A stretch of 48,327 bases of DNA from NCBI GenBank assembly GCA_002842875.1, contig PHEF01000008.1, forward strand, positions 1-48,327, given 5' to 3'. Below are positions 8,505-17,438 of the stretch, piece after piece; position 1 is the first letter of the stretch, and the number at the start of each line of letters is the position of its first letter. Source of the stretch: Alphaproteobacteria bacterium HGW-Alphaproteobacteria-3 (GTDB lineage Bacteria > Pseudomonadota > Alphaproteobacteria > Parvibaculales > Parvibaculaceae). Under the pieces are notes generated by a model, which did no database searches, was not told the origin of the DNA, and saw nothing but the letters and a program-made list of their open reading frames with translations. Made by a program: the position numbers and the translations under genes.

Positions 8505-9380
8505 TTACTTGCCGCCCGTCGCCAGCTTGAAGAACTTGCCGGTCTGCTCGCCACCCATGAAGAAGGGCGTGGCGTTCGAGAAGTCGGAAATCTTCTCCCA
8601 GTTCTCGGCGACCTTTTCTGCCGTCAGCCCGTCGCGACCGAGGAAGATGCCTTCGGCTTCTTCCATGCGCGCGGCGGCGAAAACGCCGGCACCCGCGCAA
8701 AGGATCATGCCCGTCGGGGCCTGTTCCGACACGAGGAACATGACGCCCGGCGAAACCGCTTCCGGCGTCAGCATCTGCTCGGCTTCCGGCGGCATCAGGT
8801 CGGAGGTCATGCGCGTATAGGCGACCGGCGCCAGCGCGTTGCAGTGGATGTTGTTCTTCTGGCCTTCGAGCTTCAGCGTGTTGATGAAGCCGACGACGGC
8901 GAGCTTCGCCGCGCCGTAGTTCGTCTGGCCGAAATTGCCGTAGAGGCCGTAATTCTGCTCCTTCATGATCTCCCAGACGGCCTTGGTCGGCTTCACGGTG
9001 CCCATCAGGTGAACGTCGACGACGAGCTGGAAGTCCTGGATTTCCATCTTGGAGAAGGACTTGTCGCGCAGGATGCCGGCATTGTTGATCAGGATGTCGA
9101 TGCGTCCCCACTGTTCCATGGTCTGCTTGACCATGTTGGCGACGCCTTCGTCGTCCGTCACCGACGAGCCGTTGGCGATCGCTTCGCCGCCAAGCGCCTT
9201 GATTTCCTCGACCACTTTCTTGGCCGCTTCCGACGAGCCGCCGGCGCCCGTGCGGTCGCCGCCGAGGTCGTTCACCACCACTTTCGCGCCGCGCCGCGCA
9301 AGTTCCAGCGCATGGGACCGGCCAAGACCGCCGCCCGCACCGGTCACGATGGCGACCTTGCCGTCAAAACGAATGCTCAT
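8505..9380 (-). CDS. SDR family oxidoreductase lacking the catalytic-serine segment
   Basis: 291 residues of the classical short-chain dehydrogenase fold resembling the N-terminal domain of peroxisomal multifunctional enzyme type 2: dinucleotide motif TGAGGGLGRSH (about 13-23), NNAG (99-102), and active-site Tyr155 and Lys159 in NYGAAK. Relatives read MREQxYGRIVxTTSSSGLYG here, while this protein reads MKEQNYGLYG. Ten residues, including the catalytic serine 13 places before the tyrosine, are absent without a frame change. The enzyme is therefore probably inactive or altered, unless the lesion is a sequencing artefact. The start at 9380 has CTGGAGA upstream. Expected substrate would be a 3-hydroxyacyl-CoA or hydroxysteroid-like compound. 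Confidence 0.87.
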   Translation of the reverse strand: MSIRFDGKVAIVTGAGGGLGRSHALELARRGAKVVVNDLGGDRTGAGGSSEAAKKVVEEIKALGGEAIANGSSVTDDEGVANMVKQTMEQWGRIDILINNAGILRDKSFSKMEIQDFQLVVDVHLMGTVKPTKAVWEIMKEQNYGLYGNFGQTNYGAAKLAVVGFINTLKLEGQKNNIHCNALAPVAYTRMTSDLMPPEAEQMLTPEAVSPGVMFLVSEQAPTGMILCAGAGVFAAARMEEAEGIFLGRDGLTAEKVAENWEKISDFSNATPFFMGGEQTGKFFKLATGGK

Positions 9381-9614
9381 GGGTATTTCTCCAGTTGGAC
9401 TAACGGCCCGTTCAAGACCGGAAATGGGCCGCCGCATGCCCCGCATTCGGGGTTGAAAGGCCATGCCCTCAAAAACTCGCGGGACTTTGTGCATGAGACA
9501 TGCCCAAGGGTCAAGGGAGGCTTCCGCCGCGGCCTCGTTGCTTTGCGTCTGCCTCTCCCTATGATGTCGAGGCCCGCCCGAACCCCCGGAAACCTGCCCG
9601 AAAGCCCCTCATCG

Positions 9615-10874
9615 ATGTTCCTGTCCTCACTCCAGAGCGCCTTCGGGCTCGCCCTCATCGTCGCCCTTGCCTGGGGCCTGAGCGAGAACAGACGGACCTT
9701 TCCCCTCCGCGCGGTTGCGGCGGCGCTCGCCATTCAGGTCGGTCTCGCGCTCCTCTTGCTGAAACTGCCCGCCTCGCAGGGTGCGCTTCTCGCGCTGAAC
9801 GGCCTCGTGGACGCCCTGACCGAGGCAACGCGGACCGGAACGGGCTTCGTCTTCGGCTATATCGGCGGCGGCGCGGCGCCTTTCGAAACGACAGCCCCGC
9901 AAAACAGTTTCATCCTCGCCTTTCAGGCCCTGCCGCTGGTGCTCGTCATGTCGGCGCTCTCGGCGCTGCTCTGGTACTGGCGGGTGCTCGGCTGGGTCAC
10001 GCGCGGTTTCGGTTACCTCCTGCAGAAGAGCCTGGGCATCGGCGGCGCCGTCGGTCTTGCCTCCGCCGCAAACGCCTTTGTGGGCATGGTGGAGGCGCCG
10101 CTTCTCATCCGGCCATATCTGGAAAGGCTGACGCGCGCCGAATTCTTCATGACCATGACAGTCGGTCTCGCCACCGTTTCGGGCACGGTGCTCGTGCTCT
10201 ACGCGAGTATCATCGGAAACGTCGTGCCCGGCGCGCTCGGACAAATTCTCGTCGCCTCGCTGATCTCGCTGCCCGCCGGCATCCTCATCGCCAGCATCAT
10301 GGTCCCGGAAGAGCCGGGGGCCGTTCCGACAGGCATCGGCGGCGATGTACCTCATCTCGAATATCAGAGCAGCATGGATGCGGTCACGCGCGGTACCTTC
10401 GAGGGCCTCCAGCTTCTTCTCAACATCATTGCCATGCTGATCGTGATGGTCGCGCTCGTCGCACTCACCAACATCATCCTCGGCCTCCTGCCCGATGTCT
10501 GGGCCTCTCCGCTCACGCTTCAGCGCATTCTCGGCTGGATCTTTTCCCCGCTTGTCTGGGCCATGGGTATACCGGCGGATGAAATGCACCTCGCCGGACA
10601 ATTGATGGGCACGAAGACGATCCTGAACGAGTTCATCGCCTATCTGGACCTTGCCCGCCTGCCGGAAGGCGCCTTGTCGGAGCGTTCGACCCTCATCATG
10701 GTCTATGCGCTTTGCGGCTTCGCCAATTTCGGCTCGGTCGGCATCCTGATCGGCGGGCTGACGTCGCTCGTACCCTCAAGGCGTCTGGAGATCGTGACGC
10801 TCGGCACCCGCGCTATCGTCTCCGGCACGCTCGCGACCTCCATGACGGGCGCGGTTGTCGGCCTCATTACCTGA
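9615..10874 (+). CDS. CNT-family concentrative nucleoside transporter (NupC-like)
   Basis: 419 residues, the usual bacterial CNT length, almost entirely hydrophobic. Family marks are GGAAPFETTAPQNSFILAFQ, the substrate-binding loop ANAFVGMVEAPLLIRPYLE (in place of the usual NTFVGQTEAP) and the C-terminal LCGFANFGSVGILIGGL. It should import nucleosides with a sodium or proton gradient across the inner membrane. Upstream codons in the same frame are antisense to other genes. I set the start at the ATG at 9615; an ATG at 9561 is an alternative, and neither has a strong ribosome site. It is divergent from the SDR gene. Confidence 0.9.
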   Translation: MFLSSLQSAFGLALIVALAWGLSENRRTFPLRAVAAALAIQVGLALLLLKLPASQGALLALNGLVDALTEATRTGTGFVFGYIGGGAAPFETTAPQNSFILAFQALPLVLVMSALSALLWYWRVLGWVTRGFGYLLQKSLGIGGAVGLASAANAFVGMVEAPLLIRPYLERLTRAEFFMTMTVGLATVSGTVLVLYASIIGNVVPGALGQILVASLISLPAGILIASIMVPEEPGAVPTGIGGDVPHLEYQSSMDAVTRGTFEGLQLLLNIIAMLIVMVALVALTNIILGLLPDVWASPLTLQRILGWIFSPLVWAMGIPADEMHLAGQLMGTKTILNEFIAYLDLARLPEGALSERSTLIMVYALCGFANFGSVGILIGGLTSLVPSRRLEIVTLGTRAIVSGTLATSMTGAVVGLIT

Positions 10875-10902
10875 AACGAAGAAAAAACCTCGGGAGGAAT
10901 TC

Positions 10903-11514
10903 ATGAAGCTCTACAACTCGGCCATGCCGGCGCCCAATCCGCGTCGCGTCCGCATCTTTGCGGCGGAAAAGGGAATCGATCTGCCGCTGGAGGAAGTCGC
11001 CCTCGCGAAACGCGAGCACAAGTCGGATGCCTTCCGCGAAAAGAACTCGCTTGGCCAGACGCCGGTTCTGGAACTCGACGACGGCACGCCGATTTCCGAA
11101 AGCGTCTCCATCTGCCGCTATCTGGAAGAGATACATCCCGAGAAGCCGCTCTTTGGCCGCAGCGCGCTGGAGCGGGCCCAGGTCGACATGTGGCTGCGCC
11201 GCGTCGAATTCGCGCTGATGGCGCCGGTCGGGAATTTCTGGCGCCATGCCCATCCCTACACGGCGAAAGTCGTGAAGCAGTTCAATGAGTTCGGCGAATC
11301 GAACAGGGAAGGGGTCGCGGCGGCATTCCGCTGGTTCGACCGCGAACTCGAAGGGAAAAATTTCATTCTCGGCGATTATTTCTCGATTGCCGACATCACC
11401 GCGCTCTGCACCGTGGATTTTGCCGCCTTCGCCGGACTCGAAATGCCGGACGGGACGCCGCATCTCCATGCCTGGCACGCGCGCGTGTCGTCGCGTCCGG
11501 GCGCTGCGGCCTAG
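10903..11514 (+). CDS. Glutathione S-transferase family protein
   Basis: 203 residues: an N-terminal thioredoxin-like domain (MKLYNSAMPAPNPRRVRIFA) with the cis-proline region GQTPVLEL and the glutathione-binding ISESVSICRYLEE motif, then the all-helical domain with the N-capping element FSIADIT. It is a cytoplasmic enzyme that conjugates or reduces electrophiles; class and substrate are unclear. A strong GGGAGGAA site precedes the ATG. The 28-bp gap after the transporter gene suggests co-transcription. Confidence 0.9.
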   Translation: MKLYNSAMPAPNPRRVRIFAAEKGIDLPLEEVALAKREHKSDAFREKNSLGQTPVLELDDGTPISESVSICRYLEEIHPEKPLFGRSALERAQVDMWLRRVEFALMAPVGNFWRHAHPYTAKVVKQFNEFGESNREGVAAAFRWFDRELEGKNFILGDYFSIADITALCTVDFAAFAGLEMPDGTPHLHAWHARVSSRPGAAA

Positions 11515-11535
11515 ATGCCGCTGCCGGAATGAAAA

Positions 11536-11569
11536 GGCGGCGTCCACGGGGTACGGAATGGACGCCGCC
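11536..11569. terminator. Strong hairpin after the GST gene
   Basis: A perfect 11-bp stem (GGCGGCGTCCA / TGGACGCCGCC) with a 12-base loop sits 21 bp after the stop. There is no T run on the plus strand; four T follow on the minus strand. It is probably a transcript end or stabiliser for the GST message. The rest of 11515-11774 holds no gene; a GTAAA-N5-TTTAC dyad (11720-11734) lies about 40 bp before the next start and could be an operator. Confidence 0.5.
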
Positions 11570-11774
11570 CGATCCGTCCCTCCCGATACATAACCCCGGA
11601 AGGAACAGTCCGATGACCTCTCGACCCATCGGCAGGCTGATAATCGTGTTTCGAACCTGAACGCAGGCTGAACCGTTCCGGTCGCGCCCAGCCGGTCATT
11701 GCGTGAACGAGCAAGACTAGTAAACTGAATTTACGATCGCGCGGGCAGCGCGGCGCGCATGGGAAGGAGCGGGA

Positions 11775-13190
11775 ATGGCAGGCGAGGGTTCGGAAAAACC
11801 CCTGACGCGATGGCAGCTTGTCGCCTATGGCCAGTTCGTCATTCCGCTTGCGGTCATCGGCCTCCCGGTCGCCGTCTACATCCCTCCTTTCTATTCCAGC
11901 ACGCTCGGCCTCGATCTCACCGCCGTCGGCCTTATTCTCATGCTCGCGCGCATTTCGGACGTCGTGACCGACCCGCTGATCGGCCGTTTGTCGGATCGCA
12001 CGCGAACGCGCTTTGGCCGCCGCCGCCCCTGGGTGCTGGCGGGTGTGCCGGTGATGATGGCCTCCGCCCTGATGCTCTTCGTGCCGCCGGAAGAGGTCAC
12101 GAACCTCTATCTCCTGACATGGATCGCGGCGATCTATCTCGGCTACACGTTCATCACCATTCCCTACGGTGCATGGGGCGCGGAACTCTCGGGCGACTAC
12201 AAGGAGCGCAACCGCATCACCGGCAGCCGCGAGATGTTTCTCCTGATCGGCCTGCTGATCGCCATTTCGGCGCCCATCGCCGGTGCCTACTGGACGGGCG
12301 GCGGGGACGGCGGCGGCGCGGCGGGGCGCTCGGCGGTCGGCATTCTCGGTTGGCTCACGGTAATCATGCTGCCGCTTTGCGCGCTGATCGTCTTCGCGTC
12401 TGTGCCGGAGCCGCGGATCGTCGAAACAAAGCCCATTCCCTTCCGTCGTGGACTTCGCGTTGCCCTGAGGAACGGTCCGTTCCGCATCGTGCTTCTCAGT
12501 TCGATTTTCGGTGCGCTCGCCGGTTCGATCAATATCGGCGTCGTCATCTTCTTCTTCGAACATGTGGCGGGCATCGGCGAGGCGAGCACCGTCCTCATCT
12601 TCACCTTCTTTGTCGCCGGCGTTGTCGGCGCGCCCTTCTGGGTCTGGCTCGGGGGGCGCATCGGCAAGCACAGGGCGATTGCGGCAGCCGGATTTGTTTC
12701 CTTGTTCGTCTTCGCGCTGGTGCCCGCCGTGATCTATCTTGTAAAGCCTGCCGCGCCGGATGCTGTCTTCGCCTGCCTCTTTGCCATCAATGTGGTGCAG
12801 GGCCTCGCTCTCGGCGCCGCGCCCATTCTCGGGCCGTCGATCATGGCGGACGTCGTCGATCTCGATACGCTGAAGAGCGGAGAGTCGCGCGCCGCCTTCC
12901 TGTTTGCGTTTCTCGGCATGGTGCGCAAATCCTCGGAAGCGCTCGGTGTCGGCATCGCATTGCCGATCCTGCAATGGACGGGCTTCAACGCTCAGTCCGA
13001 AAGCAATTCGCCGGAAGCGCTTTTCGCGCTCCTTGCCTTGTATTGCCTCGTGCCTCTCGTGCTCTGGATCGTTTCCATCGCGATCATCATGCGCTACCCG
13101 ATCACGCGTGAGCGTCAAATCCGGCTTCGTGCCGCGCTGGAGCGGCGCATAAGCCGCCGCGCGGAGCTGCGCCGGATGGCGGCGGATTAG
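11775..13190 (+). CDS. MFS transporter, GPH (sugar:cation symporter)-like
   Basis: 471 residues with about 12 hydrophobic segments. The early motif DPLIGRLSDRTRTRFGRRRP is the signature of the glycoside-pentoside-hexuronide:cation symporter (MelB-like) group of the major facilitator fold. The matching central loop IGKHR and late segment GPSIMADVVDLDTLKSGE also fit. The substrate is unknown; many alphaproteobacterial members near fatty-acid genes are not sugar carriers. The start is supported by AAGGAG nine bases upstream. Confidence 0.88.
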   Translation: MAGEGSEKPLTRWQLVAYGQFVIPLAVIGLPVAVYIPPFYSSTLGLDLTAVGLILMLARISDVVTDPLIGRLSDRTRTRFGRRRPWVLAGVPVMMASALMLFVPPEEVTNLYLLTWIAAIYLGYTFITIPYGAWGAELSGDYKERNRITGSREMFLLIGLLIAISAPIAGAYWTGGGDGGGAAGRSAVGILGWLTVIMLPLCALIVFASVPEPRIVETKPIPFRRGLRVALRNGPFRIVLLSSIFGALAGSINIGVVIFFFEHVAGIGEASTVLIFTFFVAGVVGAPFWVWLGGRIGKHRAIAAAGFVSLFVFALVPAVIYLVKPAAPDAVFACLFAINVVQGLALGAAPILGPSIMADVVDLDTLKSGESRAAFLFAFLGMVRKSSEALGVGIALPILQWTGFNAQSESNSPEALFALLALYCLVPLVLWIVSIAIIMRYPITRERQIRLRAALERRISRRAELRRMAAD

Positions 13191-13193
13191 GCG

Positions 13194-14234
13194 TCAGGAC
13201 GGCGCCTTCACGCCCATGGCCTCCGCCAGCAACTCGTAGGAGCGCACGCGGTCCTTCTGGTCATAAGTGATCGTCAGAATAACGAAATCGTCGACACCAT
13301 GCGCCTCGCCGAGCGCGAGGAGACGCCCGCGCACCTGCTCCGGCGTGCCTGCAAAGCCCCGCTGCTCAATGGCATGGAGCATGGTCCGGTCTTCATCCGT
13401 GTAGGGATAGTCGAGCGCTTCCTCGATGGAGGGAAAGGCGCCCGCCCGGTTCTGCAGCAGATGCATCACCCAGAGATTGCGCGATGCCGCGATGCGCTTT
13501 GCCTCTTCCTCGGTATCGGCGACCGTGACCGAAACGGCGATGGAACCGCGTGGGCCCGCAAGGCCGCGCGACGCGCGAAAATTGCGCCGGTAGGCATCGA
13601 GCGGCTGCGTTCCCGCATCCTGGTTGATGAAATGCGCGAAGCAATAGGCCATGCCGAATTGCGCGGCGATGATCGCGCCGTCGCCGCCCGAGCCGAGCAT
13701 CCAGAGGTCCGGCATGCCGGGGCCGCGCGGCGTGGCGTGGAGGCCGAGATAGGGGTGGTCGCCGGGGAAACCGCCTTCCTCGCCCTGAAGCCCCGTCGAA
13801 TCCTCAAGGAACTGCCGCAGCAGTTCCACCTGCTGCGGGAAGACGCCAACGTCATAGGCTTGCGGTCCGGGTTGCAGCGCTCGCGTCGTGCGCAGGTCGC
13901 CGCCCGGCGCGCGTCCGAGTCCGAGGTCGATACGGCCCGGATGGAGCGTTGCCAGAAGACGGAAACATTCGGCGACCTTGAGCGGGCTGTAATGCGGCAG
14001 CATCACGCCGCCGGAGCCGACGCGGATGCGGCCGGTCGCCGCTGCGACCGCTGCAATCAGAATTTCCGGCGCCGAGCCTGCGAAGGACGACGTGTTGTGA
14101 TGTTCGGCCAGCCAGTAACGGCTATAGCCGAAGCGCTCGGCCTGCCGCGCGAGGTCGATCGTGTTTGCGATCGCCTCTGCGGCGGTGCCGCCCTTGCGGA
14201 TGGGAGATTGGTCGAGAACGCTCAAGCTGACCAT
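13194..14234 (-). CDS. LLM class flavin-dependent oxidoreductase (luciferase-like)
   Basis: 346 residues of the bacterial luciferase-like TIM-barrel fold: LSVLDQSPIRKGG at the N-terminus, YWLAEHHNTSSFAGSAPEIL, RIRVGSGGVMLPHYSPLKVAE and DLGLGRAPG. These are the marks of the MsnO8-like subgroup, which uses reduced flavin and oxygen. The substrate is unknown. AGGAAAG precedes the ATG. It lies 54 bp downstream of the thioesterase gene on the same strand and ends three bases from the convergent transporter gene. Confidence 0.9.
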   Translation of the reverse strand: MVSLSVLDQSPIRKGGTAAEAIANTIDLARQAERFGYSRYWLAEHHNTSSFAGSAPEILIAAVAAATGRIRVGSGGVMLPHYSPLKVAECFRLLATLHPGRIDLGLGRAPGGDLRTTRALQPGPQAYDVGVFPQQVELLRQFLEDSTGLQGEEGGFPGDHPYLGLHATPRGPGMPDLWMLGSGGDGAIIAAQFGMAYCFAHFINQDAGTQPLDAYRRNFRASRGLAGPRGSIAVSVTVADTEEEAKRIAASRNLWVMHLLQNRAGAFPSIEEALDYPYTDEDRTMLHAIEQRGFAGTPEQVRGRLLALGEAHGVDDFVILTITYDQKDRVRSYELLAEAMGVKAPS

Positions 14235-14288
14235 GAGGCTCGCTTTCCTGATGCAGGGGCCCTTGTCCGGGATATCGGTACTGGCGCG

Positions 14289-14732
14289 CTATTTTTCGAG
14301 CGGCCGCTTTTTCACCCGCTTCACGATACCGGAGAAGTTGAGCAGGATGCGTTCATCCGCGCCCTTCCCGGTGAAAACCTGCCCGCGCAGGAAAACCATG
14401 CTGCCGGTGTTGCGGACCACTTCGCCCCGCGCCTCGATGAACGCGCCCGCGCCGGCCGCCGCCGTGAACTCCGACGAGAAGGAGACCGTCACCGACGGGC
14501 CCTCCAGAATGTCGCGGCCGAAGGCAAACAGCGAAAAATCCGCGAAGGTCATCAGGAGGCCGCCATGAAGGAAGCCGCCGCCATTGCAATGCACCGGTGT
14601 CGCCTCGAAGGCACAAGTCACCGTTCCGTCGTCGTTCTTGCGAAAGAAGAAGGGGCCGGCGTGATCCTCGAAAGGATCGTGCCCCTCCCACGTCTCGTAC
14701 CCCGCGAGACGGCTGCTCAGGCTGGTATTCAT
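14289..14732 (-). CDS. PaaI-type hotdog acyl-CoA thioesterase
   Basis: 147 residues of the hotdog fold. The helix motif NGGGFLHGGLLMTFAD (about 48-63) matches the PaaI N..G..HGG.....D active-site pattern, followed by the long beta strands GPSVTVSFSSEFTAAAGAG. It should hydrolyse an acyl- or aryl-CoA thioester in the cytoplasm as a tetramer. I start at 14732; the longer open frame upstream has no ribosome site and is antisense to the PAS gene. The spacing suggests one operon with the luciferase-like gene. Confidence 0.85.
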   Translation of the reverse strand: MNTSLSSRLAGYETWEGHDPFEDHAGPFFFRKNDDGTVTCAFEATPVHCNGGGFLHGGLLMTFADFSLFAFGRDILEGPSVTVSFSSEFTAAAGAGAFIEARGEVVRNTGSMVFLRGQVFTGKGADERILLNFSGIVKRVKKRPLEK

Positions 14733-14906
14733 GTGCAAATAACCTGTCTTCGAAATCCGTTGCGGCGCTTTTATCAGGAAGAGCGGCGGTTCCCAAATCG
14801 CCCGTCGAATCTCCGCTCGCGAACCGAAAATTAAGACCTTCGTTACGTTAGCCGGGGCAGACTGCAACAGGGGTTTCCGAAGGCGGAAGCAAAGGCGATA
14901 AATGAC

Positions 14907-15410
14907 ATGAGTGCGGCCCTCGGAAAAATCGGACCTGTAGAGGAGAGCGCGCACCTTCTGGCGCTCGACGACCTTCGCGATCCCTCGCTTCAGGAAATTC
15001 TCGCCTATTGGGAGACGAAACGGGCAGGGCGCGAGATGCCCTCGCGCGAAGACATCGTGCCGACGGCCTTTCCGCGCCTCATGCCACGCATGTTCATGAT
15101 CCGCGTGGAAGAGGGCCCCTCCTTCGTCTACAGCCTCGCCGGCAGCGCAAACATCGACGCTCATGGCTGGAACTTCACCGGCATGGATGTGCGCGCTCTC
15201 GACAGGAAATGGCCGGGCTACGGCACGTCGATGCACCGCTTCTATGCCTCGATCGTGCGACGGCGCCGGCCCTGCGCCGCTGCCGGATCGCTCGAATTCG
15301 TGAACAGGGGTTTCTGCCACTTCACTTCCGTCTACTTGCCGCTCGCAACGGCGGATGGCGCGGTAAGTCACATCATGGGTGTTGCGGCATACCGGATGGC
15401 GTCGGAATAG
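14907..15410 (+). CDS. PAS domain protein (PAS_5 type)
   Basis: 167 residues forming a single PAS_5 domain: the leading ILAYWETKRAGREMPSREDI, then LMPRMFMIRVE, FVYSLAGSANIDAHGWNFTG and the closing VYLPLATADGAVSHIMGVAA. These stand-alone PAS proteins are common in alphaproteobacteria and have no attached output domain; ligand and partner are unknown. It is divergent from the thioesterase gene over 174 bp and followed by a paralogue. Confidence 0.82.
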   Translation: MSAALGKIGPVEESAHLLALDDLRDPSLQEILAYWETKRAGREMPSREDIVPTAFPRLMPRMFMIRVEEGPSFVYSLAGSANIDAHGWNFTGMDVRALDRKWPGYGTSMHRFYASIVRRRRPCAAAGSLEFVNRGFCHFTSVYLPLATADGAVSHIMGVAAYRMASE

Positions 15411-15552
15411 AGAGCATCATGTACCGCGCGTTTCCACGACGACACGCCGCGATTAGTCCGGTTTGTGGACACCCGGTTCACCGGCCGTTAGGAAAATCCG
15501 GGCACGCTGCTGGCATTGGCCCGGGCTGGGTCATGCGAAGGTTGAGCGGGCG

Positions 15553-16092
15553 ATGATGCAACAGATGGAAACCCATCGTGGCGGCGGCGATGCGGAAGTG
15601 CGTGCCGAAGCGGACGCGCATGGTATCGAGTTTCGGCGTCTCAAGGATCTTCGGGAACCGCTCTGCCGCGACATGCTCGCTTACTGGAATGAGGTGCGCG
15701 GGGTCCGCGCCATGCCGCGCCCCGGCGAAATCGACCCCGTCCGCTTTGCCCGTCACATGCCAAATCTGCTCATGGTGCAGGTCAACTGGGACCCATTCGA
15801 TCTTACCTACCGTCTCCTGGGCGGCGATGTCGTGAACGCGCATGGCGCAAATTTCCGCGGCCGCCGCGTGCTGGACAGCCCGTCGCACACGGGGAGCTTC
15901 AGCAAGGTTCTGTTCAGCTTCTACAAGTTCGTCGCCGGGGAGCAGCGCCCTTATGCCGTTGCCGGCACGATGGAATACACCGCCCGCGGCCGGGTGGGCG
16001 TGGAGGCCGTCTATCTGCCCCTGTCGCTTGACGGCAGCCGGACCGACCGGATTCTGGGCGCCGCGATTTCCACGGAGCTTTCGCGCCGGTAA
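15553..16092 (+). CDS. Second PAS domain protein (PAS_5 type)
   Basis: 179 residues with the same layout as the gene before it: MLAYWNEVRGVRAMPRPGEI, HMPNLLMVQVN, LTYRLLGGDVVNAHGANFRG and AVYLPLSLDGSRTDRILGAA. An adjacent paralogue pair suggests tandem duplication followed by divergence. The start is the first of two methionines (MMQQ) at 15553; an upstream GTG-type reading would add unrelated residues. No output domain is present. It is followed 83 bp later by an acyl-CoA dehydrogenase gene. Confidence 0.82.
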   Translation: MMQQMETHRGGGDAEVRAEADAHGIEFRRLKDLREPLCRDMLAYWNEVRGVRAMPRPGEIDPVRFARHMPNLLMVQVNWDPFDLTYRLLGGDVVNAHGANFRGRRVLDSPSHTGSFSKVLFSFYKFVAGEQRPYAVAGTMEYTARGRVGVEAVYLPLSLDGSRTDRILGAAISTELSRR

Positions 16093-16175
16093 AAGCCGTA
16101 TCCCGCCGCTTTTGACCGCCGCCGGGCCATGCCCTAAATTCCCGCAAACTTGGAACCAGCAAAGCGGGAAAACCC

Positions 16176-17327
16176 ATGGCCCTCGACGCCGAAACACGCG
16201 ACCAGCTCATTTCCTCCGTCCGCCGCTTCGTCGATGAGCGCCTTCGTCCGATCGAGGACAAGGTGTCCGAATCCGACAAGGTTCCGGACGAGATCGTCGA
16301 GGAAATGAAGGAACTCGGCCTCTTCGGTATTTCCGTTCCCGTTGAATATGGCGGCCTCGGCCTCACCATGGAGGAGGAATGCCTCCTCATGTTCGAGCTC
16401 GGCCGCACCTCGCCTGCCTTCCGTTCCGTCATCGGTACCAATGTCGGCATCGGCAGCCAGGGCATCGTCATGCATGGCCGCGAGGACCAGAAGGAATATT
16501 GGCTGCCGAAGATCGCGAGCGGCGAAGCCATCATCAGCTTCGCGCTCACCGAACCGGAAGCGGGTTCCGACGCCGCGTCCCTCAAGACCACGGCCATCCG
16601 CGACGGCGACCATTATGTCGTGAACGGCACCAAGCGCTACATCACCAATGCGAACAAGGCGCATGCTTTCACGTTGATGGCGCGCACCGATCCGAAGACG
16701 CCGGGTGCGAAGGGCGTCTCGGCCTTCGTCGTGCCGAGCGGCATTCCCGGCATCCATATCGGCAAGCCGGAAAAGAAGATGGGCCAGCAGGGTGCCCACA
16801 TCTGCGACGTCGTCTTCGAGGACGCGCGCATCCCCGCCGATTGCCTGCTGGGCGCGGAAGAGGGCAAGGGCTTCGTCACCGCCATGCAGGTGCTGGAGCG
16901 TGGCCGCCTGCACATCTCCGCCGTCTGCATCGGCGTCGCCGATCGTCTCGTCGAGGACTCGGTGAAATATGCCGCCGAGCGCAAGCAGTTCGGCGCGCCT
17001 ATCGGCAACCTGCAACTCGTGCAGGCCATGCTCGCGGATTCGAAAACGGAAGCCTATGCCGGCCGCTGCATGGTGCTCGACGCCGCGCGCCGCCGCGATG
17101 CGGGTGAGAACGTCGCGACCGAAAGTTCCTGCACCAAGCTCTTCTGCTCGGAAGCCGTGGGCCGCATCGCCGACCGTGCGGTGCAGGTCCATGGCGGTGC
17201 CGGTTATGTAGCGGATTATGGTATCGAGCGCTTCTACCGCGACGTGCGTATCTTCCGCATCTACGAAGGCACCAGCCAGGTCCAGCAGGTCATCATCGCT
17301 CGCAACCTGTTGAAGGCGGTGAACTGA
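16176..17327 (+). CDS. Acyl-CoA dehydrogenase (short/medium-chain type)
   Basis: 383 residues, standard for the family. It shows FALTEPEAGSDAASLKTTA (FAD motif), YITNANKAHAF, the ERKQFGAPIGNLQLVQ helix, and VQVHGGAGYVADYGIERFYR near the end. The catalytic base is present as Glu364 in RIYEGTSQVQQ, so this copy should be an active homotetrameric dehydrogenase, unlike the two PimC/PimD-type genes at the left end. It oxidises an acyl-CoA in beta-oxidation and passes electrons to ETF. Chain length cannot be read. Confidence 0.93.
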   Translation: MALDAETRDQLISSVRRFVDERLRPIEDKVSESDKVPDEIVEEMKELGLFGISVPVEYGGLGLTMEEECLLMFELGRTSPAFRSVIGTNVGIGSQGIVMHGREDQKEYWLPKIASGEAIISFALTEPEAGSDAASLKTTAIRDGDHYVVNGTKRYITNANKAHAFTLMARTDPKTPGAKGVSAFVVPSGIPGIHIGKPEKKMGQQGAHICDVVFEDARIPADCLLGAEEGKGFVTAMQVLERGRLHISAVCIGVADRLVEDSVKYAAERKQFGAPIGNLQLVQAMLADSKTEAYAGRCMVLDAARRRDAGENVATESSCTKLFCSEAVGRIADRAVQVHGGAGYVADYGIERFYRDVRIFRIYEGTSQVQQVIIARNLLKAVN

Positions 17328-17438
17328 GCCTGCGGCATCGCGCCACAGGAAATCCGCCGCCTCCTTTTTGACTCGCCCGCACTCGCTCCCGATACTGCGC
17401 GGAAAGGGGGCAAGTCTTTGGCCGACCGGCGACACAAG

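Noticed and set aside
7158..9614. Long plus-strand extension of the CNT transporter frame (1238 residues in total)
   Set aside because: Everything before about 9561 is antisense to the fused transporter and the SDR, with arginine-rich shadow composition.
11511..13118. 535-residue minus-strand frame opposite the GPH-type transporter
   Set aside because: Charged, low-complexity shadow of a gene with a clear ribosome site and family motifs.
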